A stretch of DNA of 64,000 nucleotides from contig CAVRZO010000027.1 of the NCBI GenBank assembly GCA_963725615.1, positions 58,662 through 122,661 of the forward strand, in the 5' to 3' direction. The first letter of the stretch is position 1. Every line of letters begins with the position of its first letter. This document shows positions 16,591-25,395 of this stretch, in pieces. The position numbers and the translations under genes are program-made. Source of the DNA: JAIQFF01 sp963725615. GTDB lineage: Bacteria; Acidobacteriota; Terriglobia; Terriglobales; Acidobacteriaceae. The notes below the pieces were generated by a model. The model was given only the letters and a program-made list of their open reading frames with translations, was not told where the DNA came from and did no database searches.

Positions 16591-19500
16591 ATGTGGATTG
16601 TTGCGCTGGCGCTGCGCCGGCCTTACACCTTTGTCGTCGTCGCACTCCTTCTGCTGATTCTGGGTCCGATTGTCATCTACCGGACGCCTACCGATATTTT
16701 TCCGAACATTAACATTCCGGTTGTCAGCATCATATGGAACTATTCCGGTCTGAACTCCCAGGATATGTCCAACCGGATCGTGACTCTCACCGAACGCACT
16801 CTGACCACGACGGTAGACGACATCGAGCACAGCGAGTCGCAATCGCTCAACGGGATTGCAGTAGTAAAAGTATTTTTCCAGCCTGACGCCAATATCTCGA
16901 AAGCCATCGCTCAGATTACCGCCATCTCTCAAACGCAGTTGCGGCAATTGCCCGCTGGAACCACGCCGCCGCTTGTGATCACGTACAACGCGTCCACGGT
17001 GCCGATCCTGCAACTGGCTTTGTCGGGACAGAAGCTTTCCGAACAACAGCTCTTTGATTACGGCACAAACTTCATCCGCACCCGGCTGGTGACCATTCCC
17101 GGCGCCGCCATTCCCTATCCCTACGGCGGAAAGCAACGGCAAGTGCAAGTGGACCTCGACACCAATGCACTGCAGTCAAAAGGCCTGGCGCCCATCGATG
17201 TGGTCAACGCAATCAGCGCGCAAAATCTGATTCTGCCCTCGGGGACTTCGAAGATCGGGCAATTCGAATATGACGTCGATCTGAACGGCAGCCCGCAATC
17301 CGTGCCGGAACTGAACGACCTCCCCATCAAGAAGGTGGGCAACACCACCATCTACATTCGCGACGTGGCCTTCGTGCGCGATGGTTTCCCGCCTCAAACC
17401 AACATCGTGCGAGTGGACGGGCAGCGGGCTTCGCTGCTCACCATACAGAAGACGGGAAGCGCTTCGACCCTGGACATTATTTCCGGAGTCAAGGCATTGT
17501 TGCCTCGAATTAAGGCTCAGGTCCCGCCGGAGCTGCAGATCAAGCCGCTGGCCGACCAGTCGCTATTTGTCCGCGCCTCCATCGACGGTGTGCTGAAGGA
17601 AGGCGTGATTGCGGCCTGTCTCACCGGAATCATGATCCTGATTTTTCTGGGGAGCTGGCGCAGCACGATTATCATCGCGGTTTCCATTCCGCTTTCGATT
17701 CTCAGCTCCATCATCGTCCTGAGTGCGCTGGGCGAGACGATTAACATCATGACCCTGGGCGGACTGGCGCTCGCCGTCGGTATCCTGGTAGACGACGCCA
17801 CCGTTGAAATTGAAAACATCAACCGGAACATCGCCGAGGGCAAGGAAATTCAAAAGGCGATTCTAGACGGTGCGCAGCAGATCGCCGTCCCGGCCTTCGT
17901 GTCGACACTTGCCATTTGCATCGTGTTTCTGCCCATGTTCTTTCTCACGGGCGTCGCGCGCTACCTGTTCGTTCCGCTGGCCGAGGCGGTAGTGTTCGCC
18001 ATGCTTGCCTCCTACCTGCTTTCTCGGACTCTGGTCCCGACCATGGCCAAGTATTTGCTGCGCGGCCATGAGCAGGAAGCCGGGCACCTGAACACCACCA
18101 GCCGCAATCCCCTGGTGCGAATGCAGGTTGCCTTTGAGCTGGCCTTCGAAAAATTCCGTGACCGCTACCACGAGATGCTGGAGCGTTGCCTGCATCACCG
18201 CGCGGCGTTCTTGTGGGGCTTCGTAGGGGTGTGCGTCGGCTCTTTTGTGCTCCTCGTGCCCTGGCTGGGGAGGGATTTCTTCCCCATGGTGGACGCCGGG
18301 CAATTCAAATTGCACGTGCGCGGGCGGGCCGGCACGCGAATTGAAGAGACCGCGAATCTTTGTGACCGGATCGAAGGCTTCATCCGGGAGCAGATTCCAC
18401 CGCGCGAAATCTCCAGCATAATCGACAATATTGGCCTCCCCTACAGCGGCATCAATCTCTCGTACAGCAACTCCGCGCCCACCGGGCCCGCGGATGCGGA
18501 CGTTCTGGTCACTCTGAATGCGGGCCACCGGCCGACCGAAGAGTACGTTCACGATTTGCGCTTGAAGCTGCGGGAAGAATTTCCCGGCGTGGATTTCTCC
18601 TTTCTTCCGGCAGACATCGTGAGCCAGATCCTGAACTTCGGACTTCCCGCTCCGATTGATGTTCAGGTGACCGGGTACGACCTGCAAAACAATCGTCAGT
18701 TTGCCAACAAGCTGTTGCGACGAATCGAAATGGTTTCCGGTACCGCGGACTTGCGCATCCAGCAGCCGTTCGACGAACCGCATCTGCGCATCGATGTGGA
18801 CCGGACCAAGACGCAACTGGCTGGGTTCACGCAGCGCGATGTTGCCCAGAACCTGCTGATCTCGCTCAGCGGCAGTTTCCAGACCTCGCCGACTTACTGG
18901 CTCAATCCCAAGAATGGTGTCAGCTATTCCATCGCCACACAGACTCCGCAGTACCGGGTGGACTCGTTGCAAGACCTGGAGAACATACCGATCACGGGGC
19001 CTAGCGGGGCGAGTCCCGCAATTCTGGGGTCGCTGGCGTCCATCCGACGAGCCACGGGTATGTCGCTGGTCTCGCACTACGACATACAGCCGGTCATCGA
19101 CATTTACGGATCGGTGCAACGACGCGATCTGGGGAGCGTGGCTGATGACATCAAGAAGATCGTTGACGACAGCCGCAAAGAACTGCCGCGCGGCTCGGAG
19201 ATGGTGATTCGTGGGCAGGTCCAGACCATGAAGTCTTCTTACTCGGGTCTGATTTCGGGATTGGCGTTTGCCATTCTGCTGGTGTACCTGCTTATCGTGG
19301 TGAACTTTCAATCCTGGCTGGACCCATTCATCATCATCTCAGCCCTGCCCGCCGCGCTGGCGGGAATTGTGTGGTTCCTGTTCGTAACCAAGACCAACAT
19401 CAGCGTGCCCGCCCTGACCGGATCTATCATGTGCATGGGCGTGGCCACCGCCAACAGCATCCTGGTGGTCAGCTTCGCCAAAGAACAGATGGACGAAGGC

Positions 19501-19770
19501 AAGGATGCATTGACCGCCGCGATGGCCTCGGGATTCACGCGCTTCCGACCGGTTCTGATGACGGCGCTGGCGATGATCATCGGCATGATGCCGATGGCCG
19601 TCGGCTTAGGCGAAGGCGGAGAGCAGAATGCGCCGCTCGGCCGCGCGGTGATTGGCGGATTAATTTTTGCCACGGCTGCGACCCTGTTCTTTGTTCCCGT
19701 GTTCTTCAGCCTGCTGCATGACAAGCGCGATGCGGCCGGACAAGAAGCGAAGAATGAATCCGGCATCTAG
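16591..19770 (+). CDS. RND efflux permease (HAE1/AcrB-like)
   Basis: 1059-residue inner-membrane proton-driven pump. It has the RND layout of TM1 (about 10-30), a large periplasmic loop, TM2-6, TM7, a second loop and TM8-12. The TM4 proton-relay aspartates are present in GILVDDATVE (about residues 401-402). AGAG in the start region (16580s) provides a weak Shine-Dalgarno. It heads a three-gene operon with the adaptor (37 bases on) and an outer-membrane factor. The substrate cannot be told from sequence; no dedicated regulator is adjacent. Confidence 0.92.
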   Translation: MWIVALALRRPYTFVVVALLLLILGPIVIYRTPTDIFPNINIPVVSIIWNYSGLNSQDMSNRIVTLTERTLTTTVDDIEHSESQSLNGIAVVKVFFQPDANISKAIAQITAISQTQLRQLPAGTTPPLVITYNASTVPILQLALSGQKLSEQQLFDYGTNFIRTRLVTIPGAAIPYPYGGKQRQVQVDLDTNALQSKGLAPIDVVNAISAQNLILPSGTSKIGQFEYDVDLNGSPQSVPELNDLPIKKVGNTTIYIRDVAFVRDGFPPQTNIVRVDGQRASLLTIQKTGSASTLDIISGVKALLPRIKAQVPPELQIKPLADQSLFVRASIDGVLKEGVIAACLTGIMILIFLGSWRSTIIIAVSIPLSILSSIIVLSALGETINIMTLGGLALAVGILVDDATVEIENINRNIAEGKEIQKAILDGAQQIAVPAFVSTLAICIVFLPMFFLTGVARYLFVPLAEAVVFAMLASYLLSRTLVPTMAKYLLRGHEQEAGHLNTTSRNPLVRMQVAFELAFEKFRDRYHEMLERCLHHRAAFLWGFVGVCVGSFVLLVPWLGRDFFPMVDAGQFKLHVRGRAGTRIEETANLCDRIEGFIREQIPPREISSIIDNIGLPYSGINLSYSNSAPTGPADADVLVTLNAGHRPTEEYVHDLRLKLREEFPGVDFSFLPADIVSQILNFGLPAPIDVQVTGYDLQNNRQFANKLLRRIEMVSGTADLRIQQPFDEPHLRIDVDRTKTQLAGFTQRDVAQNLLISLSGSFQTSPTYWLNPKNGVSYSIATQTPQYRVDSLQDLENIPITGPSGASPAILGSLASIRRATGMSLVSHYDIQPVIDIYGSVQRRDLGSVADDIKKIVDDSRKELPRGSEMVIRGQVQTMKSSYSGLISGLAFAILLVYLLIVVNFQSWLDPFIIISALPAALAGIVWFLFVTKTNISVPALTGSIMCMGVATANSILVVSFAKEQMDEGKDALTAAMASGFTRFRPVLMTALAMIIGMMPMAVGLGEGGEQNAPLGRAVIGGLIFATAATLFFVPVFFSLLHDKRDAAGQEAKNESGI

Positions 19771-19807
19771 ATAAAATCATCAGTATTTTCAGGGATTTGG
19801 AGCTCTA

Positions 19808-21028
19808 ATGAAGGTCGAACACGAAAGCCTCATTTCGAGACAAGGCGGCTCTGAAGCGACGTCGCCTCTGCCTGGTCCAGGCGAACACCGCCGCTCCCAC
19901 TGGTGGATTTTTCTGCTCATCCTTGTGGTTGCGGTTTTGCTTGTCGTCTTCGGTATTTTGCCTCGCATTCAGGCCCGGACCGCTTTGCGCCAGGAAACCC
20001 TGCGAATGGCTGTGCCCACAGTCGCCGTGGTGCAACCCAAGCGTTCGGCTCCGGCCCAGGAAATCGTTCTTCCCGCAAACGTGCAGGCCTTTGCCGACGC
20101 GCCGATTTACGCCCGCACCAACGGTTATCTGAAGCGCTGGTATGTGGACATTGGCAGTCGCGTGAAAGAAGGTCAACTGCTGGCCGAGATTGATACCCCG
20201 GAAGTAAATCAGCAACTGCGGCAGGCACGCGCCGACCTGGGCACGGCACAAGCCAATCTCAATCTTTCAAAGATCACAGCCGACCGCTATCAGGGATTGC
20301 TGAAAACGGATTCAGTTTCCAAGCAGGAATCGGACAACGCAGCCGGAGACTACGAAGCCAAGCAAGCCAGCCTGCAGTCCGCCCAAGCCAACGTGAAGCG
20401 ACTGGAGGAGCTGCAATCGTTTCAAAGGATTTATGCTCCGTTCTCCGGCGTGATCACGGCGCGCAATACGGACATTGGCGCCCTGATTAATTCCGGCAGC
20501 ACCGGTGGCAATGGCAATGAACTATTTCACATTGCGCAACCCGACAAGCTGCGCGTCTATGTCAGCGTGCCCCAGATCTACTCTCAGGCGGCGAAACCGG
20601 GAATTACCGCTGACCTGACCCTTGCCGAGTTTCCCGGACGCCGCTTCCAAGGAAAGCTGGTGCGTACCGCCAACGCAATTGACCCGACGTCCCGTACCCT
20701 CCTGGTCGAGATTGCGGTGGACAATCCGACCGGGCAGCTTTTCACCGGCTCTTACGCCGAAGTGCATTTCAAGCTGCCGACCCCAACGACCTCGCTGATC
20801 CTGCCCGTCAATACGCTGCTCTTCCGCTCCGAAGGTCTGCGGGTAGCGACGGTGGGCGAGAGGCAGGAGATAGAACTGAAGCAGATCACGCTCGGTCACG
20901 ACTTCGGCAGCGAAGTCGAAGTGGTCGCTGGTTTGAATGGAGATGAGAACGTCATCGTCAATCCTCCGGATTCAGTTGTGGATGGTGAGGCAGTTCGCAT
21001 CGCGCAAACGCCGCAGGGGGCACAGTGA
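19808..21028 (+). CDS. RND efflux periplasmic adaptor (MFP/HlyD family)
   Basis: 406-residue membrane fusion protein. A single N-terminal TM (about 35-55) anchors it. The lipoyl half-motifs (FADAPIYARTNGYLKRWYVDIGSRVKEGQLLAEIDTPE) flank an alpha-hairpin (about 140-205, AQANLNLSKITADRYQGLL), and GVITARNTDIGALI and beta-barrel segments follow. It couples the upstream pump to the TolC-type channel encoded next. Its stop overlaps the GTG of the next gene by four bases. Confidence 0.92.
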   Translation: MKVEHESLISRQGGSEATSPLPGPGEHRRSHWWIFLLILVVAVLLVVFGILPRIQARTALRQETLRMAVPTVAVVQPKRSAPAQEIVLPANVQAFADAPIYARTNGYLKRWYVDIGSRVKEGQLLAEIDTPEVNQQLRQARADLGTAQANLNLSKITADRYQGLLKTDSVSKQESDNAAGDYEAKQASLQSAQANVKRLEELQSFQRIYAPFSGVITARNTDIGALINSGSTGGNGNELFHIAQPDKLRVYVSVPQIYSQAAKPGITADLTLAEFPGRRFQGKLVRTANAIDPTSRTLLVEIAVDNPTGQLFTGSYAEVHFKLPTPTTSLILPVNTLLFRSEGLRVATVGERQEIELKQITLGHDFGSEVEVVAGLNGDENVIVNPPDSVVDGEAVRIAQTPQGAQ

Positions 21029-22575
21029 GGAAAGCGGACCTCGGGCCTCGGACCTCGGAGGTCGGACTACAGCCTCCGACTCCCGGGAGCTTTAGCTTAT
21101 GGCCGAGGTCTGACGTCCGACGCCGAATTCCAGCCCTCCTCGTGAGCCTGCTAATGTTCAGCGGCTGCGCGGTCGGCCCGCGCTATGCGAAGCCGACTGC
21201 GCCGGCGCCACCCGCATACAAGGAAGTGCCGCCGGACTGGAAGACGGCGCAGCCCGGCGATCAGATTGCGAAGGGCAAGTGGTGGGAAATCTTTCAGGAC
21301 CCGCAACTGAATGCTCTGGAAGAGCAGATCAACGTTTCCAATCAGAATTTGAAAGCAGCGGAAGCCCGATTCCAGCAGGCGCGGGCGTTGGTGCGCTTTA
21401 ATCGCGCGGCTTACTATCCCACCGTAACGGCGGGCGCGTCGGCGGCGCGCGAGCATCTTTCGTCACATCGCCCGCTGGTCCCCGCAACCACCCAGACCAA
21501 TGGCACTGACTTAGTCATCCCGGTGGATGTGTCCTACGAAGCTGACGTGTTTGGACGGGTCCGCCACACCGTTGAAGCCGCCCGTGCCGATGCGCAGGCG
21601 AGTGCCGCCGATCTCGAAGCAGTGCGTCTGAGTCTGCACGCAGAGCTTGCCTTCGACTATTTCCAGCTGCGCACGCTCGATGCGGAAGAGCAACTTCTGT
21701 TATCGAATGTGACCTCGTTCGAGAAAGCGCTGGAACTCACGCAAAGCCGGTACAACGGCGGAGTCGCCTCCGCGGTTGATGTCGCGCAAGCCCAGACTCA
21801 GCTGGAAAATACCCGCACCCAGGCAATTGATGTAATGGTCCAGCGCTCGCAGAACGAGCATGCGATCGCAACTTTGATCGGACAACCCGCTCCCACGTTC
21901 ACTTCGCCAGCGGCGGCGTGGAATGCTCCGCCGCCTGATATCCCGCCGGGTCTTCCGTCAGACTTATTGGAACGCCGTCCGGATATCGCGGCCGCGGAGC
22001 GCCGCGTGGCAGCCGCCAATGCCCAGGTGGGCGTGGCCCGCGCCGCCTACTTCCCCATCTTCACTCTCACCGGCTCGGGAGGCTTCGAAAGCACCGCGAT
22101 CAGCACTCTGATCCAGGGTCCCAGCGGGTTCCTTACAGCCGGCGCAGCCGCGGCGGTGACTGCGTTTGACGGAGGCCGGCGCCGCGCCGTCTCCGAACAA
22201 GCCCGTGCCGCCTACGACGAATCCGTGGCCAACTATCGCCAGACCGTCCTCACCGCCTTTCAGGAAGTGGAAGACAACCTGGCAGTTTTGCGCATCCTCG
22301 ACGACGAAGCGAGGGCCCAGCAGGCCGCAGTGGCGGCGGCTGAGCATTCGCTGGAGCTTTCCACCAACCGCTACAAAGGGGGCGTGGTCAGCTACCTGGA
22401 AGTGACTACGGCGCAAAGCACAGCCTTGGCCGACGAGCGCGCCGCGGTTGACATTCTGCGCCGGCGCATGACCGCCAGCGTCTCTCTGATCAAGGCCCTG
22501 GGTGGAGGATGGAACTCCACAAACTTGCCCGTGGTCAAAGTCGATTCTCGTACGCAAACGGCGACTGGCCAGTAG
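21025..22575 (+). CDS. RND outer-membrane factor lipoprotein (NodT/TolC type)
   Basis: 516-residue outer-membrane channel. It has the lipoprotein signal IPALLVSLLMFSGC followed by AVGPRYAKP, then two outer-membrane efflux repeats with long helices (about 80-290 and 300-500; VDVAQAQTQLENTR, LERRPDIAAAERRVAAANAQVGVARAAYFP). The start is a GTG overlapping the adaptor stop. The first about 35 codons lie within a palindromic repeat (21036-21124), and no alternative start would leave a full signal peptide, so the repeat supplies the basic N-region of the signal. Confidence 0.88.
   Translation: MRKADLGPRTSEVGLQPPTPGSFSLWPRSDVRRRIPALLVSLLMFSGCAVGPRYAKPTAPAPPAYKEVPPDWKTAQPGDQIAKGKWWEIFQDPQLNALEEQINVSNQNLKAAEARFQQARALVRFNRAAYYPTVTAGASAAREHLSSHRPLVPATTQTNGTDLVIPVDVSYEADVFGRVRHTVEAARADAQASAADLEAVRLSLHAELAFDYFQLRTLDAEEQLLLSNVTSFEKALELTQSRYNGGVASAVDVAQAQTQLENTRTQAIDVMVQRSQNEHAIATLIGQPAPTFTSPAAAWNAPPPDIPPGLPSDLLERRPDIAAAERRVAAANAQVGVARAAYFPIFTLTGSGGFESTAISTLIQGPSGFLTAGAAAAVTAFDGGRRRAVSEQARAAYDESVANYRQTVLTAFQEVEDNLAVLRILDDEARAQQAAVAAAEHSLELSTNRYKGGVVSYLEVTTAQSTALADERAAVDILRRRMTASVSLIKALGGGWNSTNLPVVKVDSRTQTATGQ
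21036..21124. repeat. CGGACCTCGG palindromic repeat inside coding sequence
   Basis: Reiterated CGGACCTCGG-like words (21036-21068) are answered by complementary words (CTCCGACTC; GGCCGAGGTCTGACGTCCGAC, split over 21072-21124). This is the same style of element as the intergenic repeats, but here it lies in frame within the outer-membrane factor gene. Confidence 0.65.
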
Positions 22576-22697
22576 CTGGTTGTCCGCCTACGCCACTGGG
22601 TCTAGTACTAAAGTAATCCCCAATCTCCCGGATTGCGGCGCGTCCAAATCCAGAACATCATCTATACGTGTAGCAAATAATTTCAGGAGTACGCGCC

Positions 22698-22940
22698 ATG
22701 CCCCTGATTAAGAAGATTAGTAATATCGAAGACTCCAGGTTCGTAACCCAGTTGGAGCGGCTCGACGGTCGCAACCAATTCATTCGTGAGCTGGCCAGGA
22801 TTGTCCTGGCCGAACGCGAAGGCTTTGAGAGCGTCTGGAGCATCGCGAACCGGGTGTATGACCGGCATTGTTCGCCCCAGTCAGAAGCCGTGAATCGATC
22901 GAGTTTTTGCCAGCCGGAAACCACCGCGCTCAGCGCGTAA
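22698..22940 (+). CDS. Small hypothetical protein
   Basis: 80-residue protein of unknown function. An AGGAG Shine-Dalgarno lies 9 bases before the ATG, and the first 55 residues are charged and helix-prone (FVTQLERLDGRNQFIRELARIVLAEREGF). No signal peptide, membrane segment or known motif. It stands alone between the RND operon and a large palindrome. The good ribosome site is the main reason to believe it. Confidence 0.5.
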   Translation: MPLIKKISNIEDSRFVTQLERLDGRNQFIRELARIVLAEREGFESVWSIANRVYDRHCSPQSEAVNRSSFCQPETTALSA

Positions 22941-22970
22941 GCAGCCAGCGGCTCCGGAAAGTACCACGGC

Positions 22971-23089
22971 CCACGTGGGGACAGCCGCCCTCGGCTGTCC
23001 GGCGGAGCGCAGCTCCACTGTGGGAGTGCCAGCAAAGTCTGGTCGAGCTTCGCTCGACTGGACAGCCGAGGGCGGCTGTCCCCACGTGG
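22971..23089. repeat. Perfect 30-base inverted repeat CCACGTGGGGACAGCC
   Basis: The arms 22971-23000 and 23060-23089 are exact reverse complements. The 59-base interior holds another perfect hairpin (GTCGAGC/GCTCGAC, 23042-23058). A half copy of the same element is at 45296-45344. It lies upstream of the M28 peptidase gene; nothing else is seen in the gap to 23203. Confidence 0.88.
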
Positions 23090-23203
23090 CATGTGGCAGC
23101 TTTCTCAGATGGATGCTTCGCAAGCTCATGTTGACGTCCTGCACCACTGCCCAAAGCCGGCCAGCGTTGCGCCCGGAACAGAGCAAATGTATGCTCTCCC
23201 TCC

Positions 23204-25318
23204 ATGGTCCGCTCTCTTCTCGCTTGTTTCGTTCTCCTCTCAGCTACGAATGTAGCTTTCGCCCAGCAGCCGTTTCTTTCGACAGACCAATGGGTCAAGC
23301 TGCGCGATGAAGCCAGCGGCGCCGCGCCATATGAAAATCTGCGCTACCTCACTCGTCTGCATCGCGTGCCCGCCACCGCCGAGTTCGACCAGGCGGCTGA
23401 GTTCATTCTGCAGCGGGCGCGCGAGTACGGACTGGCGGAGGTTCAGAGCGAGCAGTTCCCAATTGACGGGCAAACCCACTACGGACTGATGCGTTCTTAT
23501 CTGGGGTGGCGGGTCGAGGCGGGCCAACTGTGGGAAGTGCGGCCGCGGCACCTGCTGCTCGGCGACTGGGCAACCGATCCGATTCGCCTGGCCGACTACA
23601 GTCACTCCGCTGATGTGGAAGCCACCCTTGTGGACGTCGGCGATGGCGCACATGAATCCGACTACACAGGAAAAGATGTGCGAGGAAAGATTGTCCTGGC
23701 GGATGGCGTCCTCGCTCGGGTCCAAGCGCTGGCGGTAGCCAAGTACGGTGCCTCAGGCATTGTGAGCGACATGCCGAACCAAACCACAGCATGGTCAGGC
23801 CTGGATCGTTCTGTGGTGCGCTGGGGCCATCTGGAAGCACGCCAGCCGGCAGGATTCGCGTTCATGGTTTCGCGGGACACCGCCGAGTCATTGCGGGCGC
23901 GTCTGCGCGGGGGAGAGCAGATCGTTCTGCACGCCAAGGTTAAGGCCGAAGTGGGTCCGGGCCACTGGACCGTAGTGACCGGCGTCATTCCCGGGACCGA
24001 CCCGACCAGCGGCGAAATAGTCTACAGCTGCCATCTGGACCATCAGCGGCCGGGGGCAAACGACAACGGCAGCGGATGCGTGACCATTCTGGAGTCGGCT
24101 CGCGTGCTGGCGCGGCTGATCAGCAGTGGAGCGCTACCGCGTCCGAAACGCACTCTGCGCTTCGTCTGGGGGCCCGAGGTGGAAGGCACCATGGCATACC
24201 TCAGCCGCCATCCCGATATCCGGGCCCGGCTGCGCGCCGACATTCATATGGATATGGTCGGCGGCGATCCCTTCAAGAACAAATCCATCCTGCATGTGAC
24301 CGGGACGCCGTGGTCGCTGCCCAGTTTTGTGACCGACGTTGGGGCTACGCTGGCGGAGGTCATCCGCTCGGGAGCAGCCAACTATGCGGAAAGCGGCGAC
24401 GCTCCGGAGGCCGCCGTCGTCGAGACTCGCGCCGGCGAGCAAGGCACGCGCAACCAGTTTCTGGCCGACGTGACTCCGTACTCCGCAGGCAGCGATCACG
24501 ACGACTACGACTCCTCCACCATTGCGGTTCCATCGCTCTATCTGCGCGACTGGCCGGATATCTTCATCCACACCGACCATGACACACTGCAGCAAATCGA
24601 TCCCACCAAGCTGCGCCGCGTGGCGCTGCTGGGCGCCGCGGCCGGATACGTGTACTCGACCCTCGACGCGGAACGGTCACGTGGGCTGCTCCCCTTCTAC
24701 ACCTCCCAGTCCGAAATACGGCTGGCGCATATTTTCCAACATGCTCAGCAACTGGTGGAGGACTCGAAGCTGGATCCCGACACGGCGTGGTATGAGGCAC
24801 ACAACCTGCTGCGGCAGGGCCTTCGCCGCGAGCTTGCGACCCTGGCTTCTCTACTGCAGTTTGCCGGCTCGAATCCGCCCGATTCAACCCATGAAAAAGC
24901 CCTGACCGATCAGGTAGCCACTTTCGACGCCTGGATCGCCAGCCAAGCCAAGGCTCGGGGAGCGCAAGGGGCACAGCCGAGAGCAGTCTGGGCGGGAGAA
25001 GCAGCGGCCCGGAAGATTCCGGTCCGCATCGGCGACTTCGGGCCGCTTACCTATCAGAATGACAACGTGCTGCAGGCCCGTCTCGGGCCGGAGCGGTTAG
25101 CGAAGATCAAACTGCTGAATAGCGAAGCTACGCCATTGCTTAACACGCAAGATCTTTCGGAACTCTACTCGTATGAGATCGTAAATTTTGTCGATGGCAA
25201 GCGCAGCGTTGGAGAAATACGAGATGCGGTCTCGGCCGAGTACGGGCCGCTAGCTATCGATCTCGTCGATGATTATCTCAACGCATGCCAGGAAGCCGGA
25301 CTGATTCAGTGGAAATGA
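23204..25318 (+). CDS. Secreted M28-family metallopeptidase with PA domain and PqqD-like tail
   Basis: 704-residue exported zinc exopeptidase. The signal peptide (LLACFVLLSATNVAFA) is followed by a PA insert (about 130-230), then the M28 core with HLD (SCHLDHQRPG), NDNGSG, PEVEG and HMDMVGGD segments carrying the expected His/Asp/Glu metal ligands. The last about 90 residues (YEIVNFVDGKRSVGEIRDAV) look like a PqqD-type helical domain, an unusual ending for a peptidase. The likely role is aminopeptidase-type peptide degradation outside the cytoplasm. It ends at a terminator shared with the convergent porin gene. Confidence 0.82.
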   Translation: MVRSLLACFVLLSATNVAFAQQPFLSTDQWVKLRDEASGAAPYENLRYLTRLHRVPATAEFDQAAEFILQRAREYGLAEVQSEQFPIDGQTHYGLMRSYLGWRVEAGQLWEVRPRHLLLGDWATDPIRLADYSHSADVEATLVDVGDGAHESDYTGKDVRGKIVLADGVLARVQALAVAKYGASGIVSDMPNQTTAWSGLDRSVVRWGHLEARQPAGFAFMVSRDTAESLRARLRGGEQIVLHAKVKAEVGPGHWTVVTGVIPGTDPTSGEIVYSCHLDHQRPGANDNGSGCVTILESARVLARLISSGALPRPKRTLRFVWGPEVEGTMAYLSRHPDIRARLRADIHMDMVGGDPFKNKSILHVTGTPWSLPSFVTDVGATLAEVIRSGAANYAESGDAPEAAVVETRAGEQGTRNQFLADVTPYSAGSDHDDYDSSTIAVPSLYLRDWPDIFIHTDHDTLQQIDPTKLRRVALLGAAAGYVYSTLDAERSRGLLPFYTSQSEIRLAHIFQHAQQLVEDSKLDPDTAWYEAHNLLRQGLRRELATLASLLQFAGSNPPDSTHEKALTDQVATFDAWIASQAKARGAQGAQPRAVWAGEAAARKIPVRIGDFGPLTYQNDNVLQARLGPERLAKIKLLNSEATPLLNTQDLSELYSYEIVNFVDGKRSVGEIRDAVSAEYGPLAIDLVDDYLNACQEAGLIQWK

Positions 25319-25345
25319 CGATTGCTTTCCGGATTGGTAGAAAAT

Positions 25346-25377
25346 AAAAGCGCCGCCTGCTGTAAGGCGGCGCCTTT
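25346..25377. terminator. Bidirectional terminator between convergent genes
   Basis: The stem GCGCCGCCT/AGGCGGCGC has a six-base loop, an A-run on the left and a T-run on the right, so it can serve both the peptidase gene (+) and the porin gene (-). It lies 28 bases after one stop and 18 before the other. Confidence 0.88.
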
Positions 25378-25395
25378 TGCTGATCAATGTCGAGC

